Below are positions 23,374 to 31,888 of a stretch of 48,952 nucleotides of DNA, in pieces. Position 1 is the stretch's first letter. Each line of letters starts with the position of its first letter. Source of the stretch: Pseudonocardia acidicola (GTDB lineage: Bacteria; Actinomycetota; Actinomycetes; Mycobacteriales; Pseudonocardiaceae); the NCBI RefSeq assembly GCF_012911935.1, contig NZ_JAAXLA010000051.1:1-48952 (forward strand), in the 5' to 3' direction. The position numbers and the translations under genes are program-made. The notes under the pieces were generated by a model, which saw only the letters and a program-made list of their open reading frames with translations, had not been told where the DNA came from and ran no database searches.

Positions 23374-26300
23374 TCAGGACCGGGTGCGGGTCACCTGCAC
23401 CCGGACCTCGGCGTTTGCGCCGGACCCGTTGCCCTCGCCGCCGTCAGCCACCGATCCGGTCAGCGTCGGCTCGGCCACCTCGGCGTAGTCCACCGACGTC
23501 GCCAGCACCTCCCCGGCCACGAAGTCCCGGTGGGCGCGGACCGCGTCGAGGACCGATGCCGGCCCGTCGAGGGTCAGCGCGATCCGGTCGGAGACCTCGA
23601 GACCGGCGTCGCGGCGGGCCTGCTGCACCACCCGGACCACGTCGCGGGCCACGCCCTCGGCGGCCAGCTCCGGCGTCACGACGGTGTCCAGCACGACCAG
23701 CCCGCTGTTCCCCGGCAGCGCCCCGGTCTCCTTCGGGTCGGCGGCGACGAGCCGCTCGGTGAACTCGCCCGGCAGCAGCTCGATGCCGGCCGCGGTCACC
23801 GTGCCGTCGGCGTCCTGCTGCCACTCCCCCGCCTTGACCGCGCGGATCACCTTCTGGGTCTCCGCGCCCAGGCGCGGACCGGCGACCCGGGCGTTGACCG
23901 CGATCTCGAAGCGGCCGTGCCTGGCGACGTCGCGGGTCAGATCGACGGCCTTGACGTTGACCTCGTCGCGCAGGATGTCCCCGAACGGTTCGAGCGCGTC
24001 GGCGTCCGAGGCGGCCACCGTCAGCTTGGCCAGCGGCAGGCGGACCCGCAGCCCACGGGCCTTGCGCAGCGACAGCGCGGCCGAGGCGACCTGGCGCACC
24101 CGGTCCATGGCCGCGACGAGCGCGTCGTCGTGCGGCAGCTCATCGGACGACGGCCAGTCGGTCAGGTGCACCGAGCGGCCGCCGGTGAGCCCCTGCCAGA
24201 TCTTCTCCATGGTCAGCGGCAGCAGCGGCGCGGCCACCCGCGCGGTCACCTCGAGCACCGTGTGCAGGGTGTCGATCGCGTCGGCGTCGCCGTCCCAGAA
24301 CCGCTCCCGGGACCGGCGCACGTACCAGTTGGTCAGCACCTCGGCGTGGTCGCGGATCCGCTCACAGGCCCCGGCGATGTCGTAGACCTCCATCGCCGCG
24401 GTCACCTCGTCGACGAGCGACGCGGTCTTGGCCAGCACGTACCGGTCGAGCACGTGGGTGCTGTCGGTGCGGGTGGTGCCCCGGCGCGCCGCCGCGTTCG
24501 AGTAGAGCGACAGGAAGTACCAGGTGTTCCACAGCGGCAGGATGGCCTGCCGGACGCCCTCCCGGATGCCCTGCTCGGTGACGATCAGGTTTCCGCCGCG
24601 CAGGATCGGCGACGCCATGAGGAACCAGCGCATCGCATCGGAGCCGTCCCGGTCGAAGACCTCGGTGACGTCCGGATAGTTGCGCCGCGACTTGGACATC
24701 TTCTGCCCGTCGTCGCCGAGCACGATGCCGTGTGCGACGACGGAGGAGAACGCGGGCCGGTCGAACAGCGCGGTGGCCAGCACGTGCAGCGTGTAGAACC
24801 AGCCGCGGGTCTGGCCGTTGTACTCGACGATGAAGTCGCCCGGGTAATGGTGCTCGAACCACTCGGTGTTCTCGAACGGGTAGTGCACCTGCGCGAACGG
24901 CATCGAACCGGACTCGAACCAGCAGTCCAGCACCTCCGGCACCCGGCGCATCGTCGACGCACCCGTAGGGTCGTCCGGGTTGGGCCGGGTCAGCTCGTCG
25001 ACGTAGGGCCGGTGCAGGTCGGTGGGGCGCACGCCGAAGTCGCGCTCGAGCTCGTCGAGCGAGCCGTACACATCGGTACGCGGGTAGCGCGGGTCGTCGG
25101 ACACCCACACCGGGATCGGGCTGCCCCAGTACCGGTTACGGGAGATCGACCAGTCCCTGGCGCCCTCCAGCCACTTGCCGAACTGCCCGTCGCGGACGTG
25201 CTCGGGCACCCAGGTGATCTGCTTGTTCAGCTCGACCATCCGCTCGCGGAACGCGGTGACCTGCACGAACCACGAGTCCACGGCGCGCTGGATCAGCGGG
25301 TTGCCACAGCGCCAGCAGTGCGGGTACGGGTGGTCGTACGTCTCGTGGCGCAGCAGCACACCCGTGGCGTGCGCCGCACCGTCGCGCAGGTCGCGGATGA
25401 TCTGCGCGTTCGCGTCGAACACCTGCATGCCGGTGTAGGGCGGCACCTCGGTGGTGAACCGGCCGCGCGCGTCCACCGGGACGACGGCCTCGATGCCGGC
25501 CGCGTCGGTGACGACCTTGTCCTCTTCACCGAACGCCGGCGCGATGTGCACCAGCCCGGTGCCGTCCTCGGTGGTGACGTAGTCGGCGGGCAGCACCTGG
25601 TGGGCGTTCTCCCGGCCGGTGAAGAAACCGAACGGCGGGGTGTAGGTCAGGCCGAGCAGGTCGGAGCCCTTGAGCCGGCGCAGCACCCGGGGCTGTTCGC
25701 CCAGTTCACGGGCGTAGGGCGCGAGCCGGGCCTCGGCGAGGACGTAGCGCTCCCCGCCGTGGTCGGCATCGGTCTCGACCAGCACGTAGTCGACGTCGGG
25801 GTGCACCGCGACCGCCAGGTTCGACGGCAGCGTCCACGGCGTCGTCGTCCAGACCAGGGCCAACGCCCCGTCCAGCTCCTCGCCGGGGTCGATCTCCTCG
25901 CCACCGGTCTCCTCGCTCGGAGTCGGCCGCCCGTCGACCTCCGGCGGCACGTGCAGTCGCAGCCCGACCGTGACCGCCGGGTCCTGCCGGTCCAGGTAGA
26001 CGTCGTCCATCTTGGTCTCGGTGGCCGACAGCGGCGTCTCGCAGCGCCAGCAGTACCAGAGCACCCGGAACCCGGAGTAGACCAGACCCTTGTCCCACAG
26101 GGTCTTGAACGCCCACATGACGCTTTCCATGTAGTCCAGGTCGAGCGTCTTGTAGTCGTGGTCGAAGTCGACCCAGCGGGCCTGCCGGGTGACGTAGTCG
26201 CGCCACTCGTCGGTGTAGCGCAGCACGGAGGTGCGGCAGGCCTCGTTGAAGGCCGCGACGCCCATCTCCTCGATCTCGGACTTGTGCTTGATCCCGAGCT

Positions 26301-26637
26301 GGCGCTCCGCCTCGACCTCGGCCGGCAGGCCGTGGGTGTCCCAGCCGAACCGGCGCTCGACGTGCTTGCCGCGCATCGTCCGGTAGCGCGGGACGACGTC
26401 CTTGACATAGCCGGTCAGCAGGTGCCCGTAGTGCGGTAGGCCGTTGGCGAACGGCGGGCCGTCGTAGAAGACGAACTCGTTGCTGCCGTTCTCCCCGGCC
26501 GGCCGGGCCTCGACGGAGGCGACGAACGTCCCGTCGGCGTCCCAGAAGTCGAGGACCTCGCGCTCGAGCGCGGGAAAGGACGGGTGCGCGGGAACTGCGG
26601 GATAACCGCTGCCCGTGCGCTCGGTGTCGCTGACCAT
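23374..26637 (-). CDS. ileS: Isoleucyl-tRNA synthetase IleS (type 2-like)
   Basis: Class I aminoacyl-tRNA synthetase of 1087 residues charging tRNA-Ile. The HIGH motif reads HYGH in FANGLPHYGHLLTGYVKD near residue 70; KMSKS is in DGQKMSKSRRNYPDV near 645; the editing CP1 domain lies between them (e.g. VWTTTPWTLPSNLAVAV near 265). The length, HYGH and lack of a C-terminal zinc cluster fit the eukaryote-like type 2 group common in actinomycetes, which is generally tolerant to mupirocin; that phenotype is inferred. The ATG has GAGGAG about 9 bases upstream and is preceded by a T-box leader. It is the last gene of the division-cluster run. Confidence 0.97.
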   Translation of the reverse strand: MVSDTERTGSGYPAVPAHPSFPALEREVLDFWDADGTFVASVEARPAGENGSNEFVFYDGPPFANGLPHYGHLLTGYVKDVVPRYRTMRGKHVERRFGWDTHGLPAEVEAERQLGIKHKSEIEEMGVAAFNEACRTSVLRYTDEWRDYVTRQARWVDFDHDYKTLDLDYMESVMWAFKTLWDKGLVYSGFRVLWYCWRCETPLSATETKMDDVYLDRQDPAVTVGLRLHVPPEVDGRPTPSEETGGEEIDPGEELDGALALVWTTTPWTLPSNLAVAVHPDVDYVLVETDADHGGERYVLAEARLAPYARELGEQPRVLRRLKGSDLLGLTYTPPFGFFTGRENAHQVLPADYVTTEDGTGLVHIAPAFGEEDKVVTDAAGIEAVVPVDARGRFTTEVPPYTGMQVFDANAQIIRDLRDGAAHATGVLLRHETYDHPYPHCWRCGNPLIQRAVDSWFVQVTAFRERMVELNKQITWVPEHVRDGQFGKWLEGARDWSISRNRYWGSPIPVWVSDDPRYPRTDVYGSLDELERDFGVRPTDLHRPYVDELTRPNPDDPTGASTMRRVPEVLDCWFESGSMPFAQVHYPFENTEWFEHHYPGDFIVEYNGQTRGWFYTLHVLATALFDRPAFSSVVAHGIVLGDDGQKMSKSRRNYPDVTEVFDRDGSDAMRWFLMASPILRGGNLIVTEQGIREGVRQAILPLWNTWYFLSLYSNAAARRGTTRTDSTHVLDRYVLAKTASLVDEVTAAMEVYDIAGACERIRDHAEVLTNWYVRRSRERFWDGDADAIDTLHTVLEVTARVAAPLLPLTMEKIWQGLTGGRSVHLTDWPSSDELPHDDALVAAMDRVRQVASAALSLRKARGLRVRLPLAKLTVAASDADALEPFGDILRDEVNVKAVDLTRDVARHGRFEIAVNARVAGPRLGAETQKVIRAVKAGEWQQDADGTVTAAGIELLPGEFTERLVAADPKETGALPGNSGLVVLDTVVTPELAAEGVARDVVRVVQQARRDAGLEVSDRIALTLDGPASVLDAVRAHRDFVAGEVLATSVDYAEVAEPTLTGSVADGGEGNGSGANAEVRVQVTRTRS

Positions 26638-26869
26638 CGTGGTGCTCCTCGTGCGGCGCTGTCGTTCTCACCTGCACGGGGACGACGGACCGTTCCCGGC
26701 CGCCGCGGTACCACCCCGCTTGCCGTCCGGCGTTGGTACCGCCGGTACGGCCTCTCGATTCATGGCTGTGACGGGCCGCTCCCGTCCGGTTCTACTCCAG
26801 GCGGCAGGCCGCCTGTTTCTTCCGGAGGCTCCCCGGTGATGGCCGGATCAATGCCTGTGGTGTCACTTC
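26638..26869 (-). ncRNA. T-box riboswitch leader of ileS
   Basis: On the minus strand the ileS leader contains the T-box hallmark GGGTGGTACCGCGG (about 26703-26716). Upstream is a very short stem, CCGG-CCATCA-CCGG, whose loop presents ATC (26838-26840), an isoleucine codon, as specifier. A TANNNT -10 (TACTCT, 26876-26881) places the transcript start near 26869. This matches the known actinobacterial ileS T-boxes with ultrashort stem I that control translation by tRNA-Ile binding. The right boundary is estimated. Confidence 0.88.
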
Positions 26870-26883
26870 TCATAGAGAGTAGC

Positions 26884-26926
26884 GCGCGGGAGCCACCCGG
26901 TATTCCGCGGTCCGCGACTCCCGCGC
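26884..26926 (-). terminator. Hairpin between the membrane-protein gene and the ileS promoter
   Basis: GCGCGGGAG (26884-26892) and CTCCCGCGC (26918-26926) pair perfectly over 9 bp with a 25-base GC-rich loop. It begins about 10 bases after the stop of the upstream gene and just before the putative ileS -10, so it probably ends the division-cluster transcript. Confidence 0.55.
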
Positions 26927-26936
26927 ACCGGGCCGG

Positions 26937-28220
26937 TCAGCGGGTGGTGGCGGGGTGCCGGCTGCTGAGCGTGCGGTCGGGGGCGCACCAGCCGCAGGGA
27001 GTGAAGCCGAGCTCCACCGCCTCCTTGACCGGGAGCGGGATGAGCGGCTTGCCGGGCAGCGACCGGCATCCGGCCACGTGGTAACGCGGCTGCTCGTCGA
27101 TGACGACGACCTCGTCCTCCAGTTCGGCGACGAGAGCGGCGGCGTCGGCGTCCCGGGGCTCCTCCGGCGGCTCGCCGTTGGGCCCGGGTGGCGACAGCGC
27201 GGCACCGCGCGGGTCCTGCTGCTGCGGTCCGCGCGCGTCCTGCGGTTGGCGGGGCCGTTGCTCGGCGCGGGCATCCCCGGGGGCACCACCTGCCGCGGCG
27301 CCCGCCGGCGCGCCGGGGGGAGCGGTCTCCGGAGGCGGCGGGGTGACCACGCCGGGGCCGGCCGCAGCGGGGAAACCCGCGGCCGGCACCGCGACCGTGG
27401 GCCCGTCGATCCCGCCGCCGTCGCCCGCAGCGGCGTGGGGCACACCGCTGGCGGTCGTCGCATCCCGCGACTCGGACTCGGCCCGGTCGCCGGCCTCACC
27501 AGGCTCGGCGCCCGCGGCGTTCTGGGAACCGGTCGCCACGGCCGGCTCCCCCGCTTCGTCCGCGGGGGCCGCTGGCGCCTGGGGGCTTCCGGCGGCTGCG
27601 GGTGCCTCCACCGGCTCGGGCGCCGCGGGGGCGTCCTCGGCGGCGGTCGCTCCGCTGTCCGATTCGGGCGCGCCGCCGACTCCCGTGGGCGACGGCTCAT
27701 CGCCGGATTCGATCACGCTCGGTGACGAAATATCGCCTGATGGGGTAACCGGGCTGCTAGCGCCGGACGGTCGGTCCGCAGAGCCGGACGGTTGGATCAC
27801 CGGCATCACGACGGTTTGCTGGGAGTCCACCGCCGGATCGAACGGCGGCTCCGGGGCCGGCGCGGCGGACGGCGCGGGCGCCGCAGCCGCCGACGGCCCC
27901 GCCGGGGCCCCGGCCAGCCCGTTCCCGGACGGCCCACGGGCCGGCGCCCCCGGCACGGGACCGGCGGCAGGGATGACCGGGATGACCTCGGTGGCCGGGT
28001 CCAGGTGCGCCGCGGGCGGGGGCGGCGCATCGGCGGCCGAACCGGTCTCGGCACCGGCCTTGACCGCCGCGCGGCGCTGCAGCCAGTCGACGAGCAGCAC
28101 TGCGGCGGCACCCACGCTCACCACGACGGAGACCCAGGCCCACAGCACGCTGCCCGAGAGCAGCGCGACCACCAGCAGGCCGAAGGCGATCAGGACAAGG
28201 ATCAGAACCAGCAGCAGCAC
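26937..28220 (-). CDS. Two-helix membrane protein with long Ala/Pro linker and Cys/His C-terminal domain
   Basis: A 427-residue protein of unknown function. Residues 1-48 form two hydrophobic helices (LLLVLILVLIAFGLLVVALL and VLWAWVSVVVSVGAAAVLLV). A roughly 310-residue linker rich in Ala, Pro, Gly and Glu follows. The last 60 residues are a compact domain with RYHVAGCRSLPG, then EAVELGFTPCGWCAPD. The H-x3-C ... C-x2-C spacing resembles the small zinc-binding-like module seen at the end of thermonuclease-type proteins and Ada-like domains. Charge after the second helix suggests the linker and Cys domain face the cytoplasm. It lies directly after divIVA on the same strand, 75 bases away, so a role at the pole or septum is plausible but unproven. 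Confidence 0.75.
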   Translation of the reverse strand: MLLLVLILVLIAFGLLVVALLSGSVLWAWVSVVVSVGAAAVLLVDWLQRRAAVKAGAETGSAADAPPPPAAHLDPATEVIPVIPAAGPVPGAPARGPSGNGLAGAPAGPSAAAAPAPSAAPAPEPPFDPAVDSQQTVVMPVIQPSGSADRPSGASSPVTPSGDISSPSVIESGDEPSPTGVGGAPESDSGATAAEDAPAAPEPVEAPAAAGSPQAPAAPADEAGEPAVATGSQNAAGAEPGEAGDRAESESRDATTASGVPHAAAGDGGGIDGPTVAVPAAGFPAAAGPGVVTPPPPETAPPGAPAGAAAGGAPGDARAEQRPRQPQDARGPQQQDPRGAALSPPGPNGEPPEEPRDADAAALVAELEDEVVVIDEQPRYHVAGCRSLPGKPLIPLPVKEAVELGFTPCGWCAPDRTLSSRHPATTR

Positions 28221-28295
28221 GATTCGCTCCGTGTGCGGCGGCGCGGCGTGGGGCCGGCCACCCAGTAGGTCAGGTGATCGGGCGAGACGGGCGGA

Positions 28296-29180
28296 TCAGT
28301 TGCCCGCGTCGGCGCGCTGACCGTACCCGGTCGCGGCGTAGCCGCTGCTCGGGTTCGACCGGGCGTCCGACGGAGCAGCCGAGGCACGACCCTCCAGGTC
28401 CCGCAGCTGCGACTCCAGGTAGGTCTTGAGTCGCGTGCGGTACTCACGCTCGAAGGTCCGCAGCTCGTCGATCTTCTTCTCCAGGACGGACTTGTCGCGC
28501 TGGATGGTCCCGATGATCTCGGTCTGCTTGCGCTCGGCGTCGCCGACCAGCGTCGCAGCCTTGTCGCGCGACTGCCGCTCGAGCGTCTCCGCCCTGGTGC
28601 GGGCGTCGTTCAGCATGGTCTCGGCGCGCGAGCGCGCGTCGTTGACCAGGCCGTCGGACTTGGTGCGGGCCTCGGAGAGCAGCTGCTCGGACTTGGTCCG
28701 GGCGTCGGCCAGCATGGAGTCGGCCTCGTTCTTGGCCTCGGCGGTGAGCCGGTCGGCCATCTCCTGGGCCAGGCCCAGCACCTTCGCGGCCTGGACGTGG
28801 TGGTCACCACCGGCCAGATCGCCGGCGTCGGCCATCTGGGGCGGCGGGGCGGACATGGTCCGCTGCGGCTCCAGCGGCCGCTGGGCCGGCGGCTCGACGG
28901 CGCGCTGCATCTGCTGCGTGGGAGGCGGGCCGGCCGGTCCTCCCATCGAGCCTGTCTGCGGACGCGAGCGGGCGTCCTCCAGGTCGGCCTGTGCGTTCCC
29001 GAGACGCTGCTCGAGCTGGGAGACCTGCTCGCGCAGGTCATCGTTCTCCTCGATCAGGCGGGCCAGCTCGGCCTCGACCAGGTCGAGGAACGCGTCGACC
29101 TCGTCCTCGTTGTACCCCCTCTTCCCGATCGGGGGCTTGCTGAACGCGACGTTGTGAACGTCGGCGGGCGTCAGCGGCAT
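28296..29180 (-). CDS. divIVA: DivIVA / Wag31 polar growth protein
   Basis: A 294-residue coiled-coil protein that in actinomycetes marks cell poles and recruits the cell wall elongation machinery. The N-terminal DivIVA signature is complete: MPLTPADVHNVAFSKPPIGK followed by RGYNEDEVDAFLDLVEAEL. A Gln/Pro-rich linker lies at about residues 80-125, then a long coiled coil with repeated LADARTKSEQLLSEARTKSD-type heptads up to about 265. ATG 29180 has AGGTGA upstream. It ends the conserved sepF-yggT-divIVA run. Confidence 0.96.
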   Translation of the reverse strand: MPLTPADVHNVAFSKPPIGKRGYNEDEVDAFLDLVEAELARLIEENDDLREQVSQLEQRLGNAQADLEDARSRPQTGSMGGPAGPPPTQQMQRAVEPPAQRPLEPQRTMSAPPPQMADAGDLAGGDHHVQAAKVLGLAQEMADRLTAEAKNEADSMLADARTKSEQLLSEARTKSDGLVNDARSRAETMLNDARTRAETLERQSRDKAATLVGDAERKQTEIIGTIQRDKSVLEKKIDELRTFEREYRTRLKTYLESQLRDLEGRASAAPSDARSNPSSGYAATGYGQRADAGN

Positions 29181-29227
29181 CGGATCACCTCATGCAGTCC
29201 TCGGCGGCGAAACCGGGTGACTGGGGC

Positions 29228-29521
29228 TCACACCGGCGTCGGCTGGGCAACGTTCATCAGTATGAACACGACCAACAGCAGAACCATAATCGACAGGTCC
29301 AGTCCCACGCCCCCGATCCGGACGACGGGGATCACTCTCCGCAACAACTTCACCGGCGGATCGGTCACGGTGAAGATCACTTCGAGGGCCACCGCACTGT
29401 GCCCAGCGGGCACCCACTGACGCGCGAAGGAGCGCACCAGCTCGACCACGATCCGGGCCGTGAGCAGCAGCCAGAAGAAGAAGAGGGCGTAGTAGACGAC
29501 GAAATGGAGGAGGAGGGACAC
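29228..29521 (-). CDS. YggT-family membrane protein
   Basis: A 97-residue protein with two membrane helices (LLLHFVVYYALFFFWLLLTA and LDLSIMVLLLVVFILMNVA) around the YggT core TDPPVKLLRRVIPVVRIGGV near residue 52. The biochemical role of the family is unclear, but it sits between sepF and divIVA throughout Gram-positive bacteria and is linked to envelope or division function. GTG start 3 bases after the sepF stop, with GGAGGAGG-type sequence upstream inside its neighbour's end on the minus strand. Confidence 0.9.
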   Translation of the reverse strand: MSLLLHFVVYYALFFFWLLLTARIVVELVRSFARQWVPAGHSAVALEVIFTVTDPPVKLLRRVIPVVRIGGVGLDLSIMVLLLVVFILMNVAQPTPV

Positions 29522-29524
29522 GCC

Positions 29525-30256
29525 TCAATCCTGTCGGAACAGCCCGCGTTCTGCGAGCCTCCGGGCGTCGTCGGCCGAGACCTCGACATCCGCAGGTGTG
29601 AGAAGGAAGACGCGGCTGGTGACCTTGTCGATCGAGCCGCGCAGCGCGAAGGCCAGCCCGGCCGCGAAGTCGACGAGCCGCTTGGCCGCCGCGTCGTCGA
29701 GTTCTGTGAGATTCATGATGACCGGCACGCCGTCGCGGTAGCGCTCACCGATCGTGCGCGCCTCGTTGTAGCTGCGCGGCTGCAGGGTCGTGATCTTCGC
29801 CAGGGCGGCCGCGCCGCGGTCGCGCTGCTCCGGCACCGCACTGGGCGTCACGGGCCGCTCCACGGGCCGCACGGGCTCGCGCAGGCCGGCCTCCGGGTCG
29901 ACGGCCAGCGCGCCGCGGACCGCGGGCGGACCGAGACCCGAGCCCCCGATCCCGCTCAGCCCACGCGGCGGCTCCCGGTCGATCCGGGACTCGGCGCGAA
30001 TGTCACGCGCGGTACGGTCCACCACGCCGGGCCGGGCGGCCGCCCGGTGCGCCCAGTCGTCGTCGTAGCGGTCCTCGGCGCGGTCGTCGTAGTCGAAACG
30101 GTCCCCCGCGTCGGACCAGCGGTCGTCCGCGGCGCGCCGCGGAGCCGCCCGGTGCCGATCGACGAACGAGTCCATCCCCGGCTCGTCGGCGTACTCGCCC
30201 ATCTCCTCGGCGGGCACCATTCCGAAGTAGGCCTTGAGCCGGTACATCGCGCCCAT
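29525..30256 (-). CDS. sepF: Cell division protein SepF
   Basis: Anchors FtsZ to the membrane in actinobacteria, which lack FtsA. The product of 243 residues starts MGAMYRLKAYFGM, the amphipathic membrane-binding helix. A disordered Asp/Arg-rich linker follows, and the SepF core runs from about residue 160 (TTLQPRSYNEARTIGERYRD, VPVIMNLTELDDAAAKRLVD, GLAFALRGSIDKV, FLLTPADVEVS). The ATG at 30256 is chosen because the first 13 residues line up with mycobacterial SepF and GGGAG lies 5 bases upstream; ATGs at 30268, 30271 and 30247 are alternatives. Confidence 0.94.
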   Translation of the reverse strand: MGAMYRLKAYFGMVPAEEMGEYADEPGMDSFVDRHRAAPRRAADDRWSDAGDRFDYDDRAEDRYDDDWAHRAAARPGVVDRTARDIRAESRIDREPPRGLSGIGGSGLGPPAVRGALAVDPEAGLREPVRPVERPVTPSAVPEQRDRGAAALAKITTLQPRSYNEARTIGERYRDGVPVIMNLTELDDAAAKRLVDFAAGLAFALRGSIDKVTSRVFLLTPADVEVSADDARRLAERGLFRQD

Positions 30257-30309
30257 CCGCGCTCCCATCATCGACGCCCCCGTCGTCGAGTCGCCCCCGC
30301 GACCGACGA

Positions 30310-31059
30310 TCACCCCGAGGCTATCCGCCGTTCCCCCACAAGGGCCGTTCCGACACGCACGCTCGTCGATCCGTGACGGATCGCCACCTCGAGATCGCCG
30401 CTCATGCCGGCCGAGAGCTCGGTCGCCGCCGGGTGCGCGGCCCGCAGCCGGGCCGCGGCGGCCTCGACCGCGGCGAACGCGGCGTCCGGGTCGGCGCCGA
30501 GCGGCGCGACGGTCATCAACCCGTCCAGCCGCAAGGCGGGACACCCGGCGACGTGGTCGGCGAGCTGCAGCAGCCCGTCCGGGCCGTCCAGGGGGATCCC
30601 GCCGCGCTTCGGGTCGCCGTCCACGCTGTACTGCAGCAGCACCGACAGCGGCGCGTCGCGCTGCCCCTCGTCGGCGGCGCGGCGGACCGCGGCGTCCAGC
30701 GCGTCGGCCAGCCGGACCGAGTCCACGGACTCCACGCGGGCCGCCCACGGTGCCACCGTGCGCGCCTTGTTGCGCTGCAGGCCGCCGACGAAGTGCCAGC
30801 GCGGCGTGGCCGCGGGCCGGAGCTCGGCGACCTCGACGGCCTTGGCCGCGGCCTCCTGGGCCCGGTTCTCGCCGAACGCCTCGACCCCGAGGTCGATGAG
30901 GGTGGCGACGTCGACGGCCGGCACGGTCTTCGTGACGGCCAGCAGGGCCACCTCGCCCGGATTCCGGCCGGCGGCGCTGCAGGCCGCTGCGATCCGCTCG
31001 CGGACGGCTTCCAGACGCCCCGCGAGCTCCGCACGCCGCTGCTCGGTCACCACACCCAC
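30310..31059 (-). CDS. YggS/PROSC-family PLP homeostasis protein
   Basis: A 249-residue alanine-racemase-fold protein that binds PLP without known catalysis and helps keep PLP homeostasis. Motifs: ALLAVTKTVPAVDV with the PLP lysine near residue 44, FGENRAQEAAAK near 63, WHFVGGLQRNKAR near 88, GLMTVAPLG near 181, and SAGMSGDLEVAIRHGST near 215. A GTG start with GGGAG 5 bases upstream. Its place between pgeF and sepF is the usual actinobacterial order. A 15-bp-stem hairpin lies just upstream. Confidence 0.93.
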   Translation of the reverse strand: MGVVTEQRRAELAGRLEAVRERIAAACSAAGRNPGEVALLAVTKTVPAVDVATLIDLGVEAFGENRAQEAAAKAVEVAELRPAATPRWHFVGGLQRNKARTVAPWAARVESVDSVRLADALDAAVRRAADEGQRDAPLSVLLQYSVDGDPKRGGIPLDGPDGLLQLADHVAGCPALRLDGLMTVAPLGADPDAAFAAVEAAAARLRAAHPAATELSAGMSGDLEVAIRHGSTSVRVGTALVGERRIASG

Positions 31060-31084
31060 TCGTACTCCCTCACGCCGCGCCGCC

Positions 31085-31132
31085 GGATGCAGACCGTCGT
31101 ATCAGATCCGCGGATGGCGACGGCCTGCATCC
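31085..31132 (-). other. 15-bp stem-loop between pgeF and yggS
   Basis: On the minus strand GGATGCAGGCCGTCG (31132-31118) can pair with CGACGGTCTGCATCC (31099-31085) over 15 positions, one of them a G-U wobble. The 18-base loop itself contains the perfect palindrome ATCCGCGGAT (31106-31115). It sits in the only sizeable gap between ftsZ and sepF. No U-tract follows. It could be a partial terminator, an RNA stability element or an operator. Confidence 0.65.
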
Positions 31133-31151
31133 AGGGTGCGGGAGAGAAGGG

Positions 31152-31871
31152 TCACCCGGTGGGATCCAGCCACGTCAGCGCGGCCAGGCGGCCGGTGCGC
31201 CCTTCGCGGCGGTGGCTGTAGAGGTCGGGATCCTCCATGGTGCAGCGCGGGTCCACGCCGATCCGGGCGACGCCGAGCTCGGTGAGCTGGCGGTGGAGCC
31301 CGGCCCGGATGTCCAGCCCGGGCGTGCCCCGGCGGGTCCGGCAGCCGCTGCCCGGCAGGGCCGCCTCCACCTCTGCGCGCATCTGCGCGGGCACCTCGTA
31401 GCAGGCCCCGCACACCGCGGGCCCCAGCAGCACCTCGAGCGCCTCCGGACGGGCGCCCAGCTCCACCATGGCCGCCACGACCGCCGGGACGACCCCGGCG
31501 GCCGCCCCGACGCGACCGGCATGTGCGGCCCCCACCACCCCGGCTCCGGGGTCGGCGAGCAGCACCGGGACGCAGTCGGCGGCGAGCACCGCCAGCGCGA
31601 CACCGGGCTGCGCGGTGACGGCGGCGTCGGTCTCCGGGATGTCGGGCGCGGCCGGGTCGGCCGGCCGGTCGACCGTCGCCACCGTGGTGCCGTGCACCTG
31701 CTGCAGGAACACCGCACCGCCCGGGGCCAGCCCGAGTTCGGCGACCAGCCGGCGCCGGTTCGCGGCGACCGCCGCGGGGTCGTCACCGACCCCGCGGGAG
31801 AGGTTGAAGCTCCGGAACGGCCCGGTGGACCGCCCGCCGGCGCGGGTGGTCACGACCCGTCGGACGCGCAC
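31152..31871 (-). CDS. pgeF: Peptidoglycan editing factor PgeF (YfiH/laccase-domain family)
   Basis: A 239-residue protein of the multicopper-polyphenol-oxidase-like YfiH family. In E. coli PgeF prevents wrong amino acids from staying in the peptidoglycan precursor. Metal-site motifs are present: QQVHGTTVATVDRP, VLAADCVPVLLADP and VGAAHAGRVGAAAG, then LLGPAVCGACYEVP and DPRCTMEDPDLYSHRREG. The GTG at 31871 is chosen because AGGGGA lies about 9 bases upstream and the protein then begins VRVRRVVTTRAGG, as in mycobacterial relatives. An upstream TTG at 31892 overlapping the ftsZ stop is an alternative. Confidence 0.9.
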   Translation of the reverse strand: MRVRRVVTTRAGGRSTGPFRSFNLSRGVGDDPAAVAANRRRLVAELGLAPGGAVFLQQVHGTTVATVDRPADPAAPDIPETDAAVTAQPGVALAVLAADCVPVLLADPGAGVVGAAHAGRVGAAAGVVPAVVAAMVELGARPEALEVLLGPAVCGACYEVPAQMRAEVEAALPGSGCRTRRGTPGLDIRAGLHRQLTELGVARIGVDPRCTMEDPDLYSHRREGRTGRLAALTWLDPTG

Positions 31872-31888
31872 CCCGGTCAGTCCCCTGG

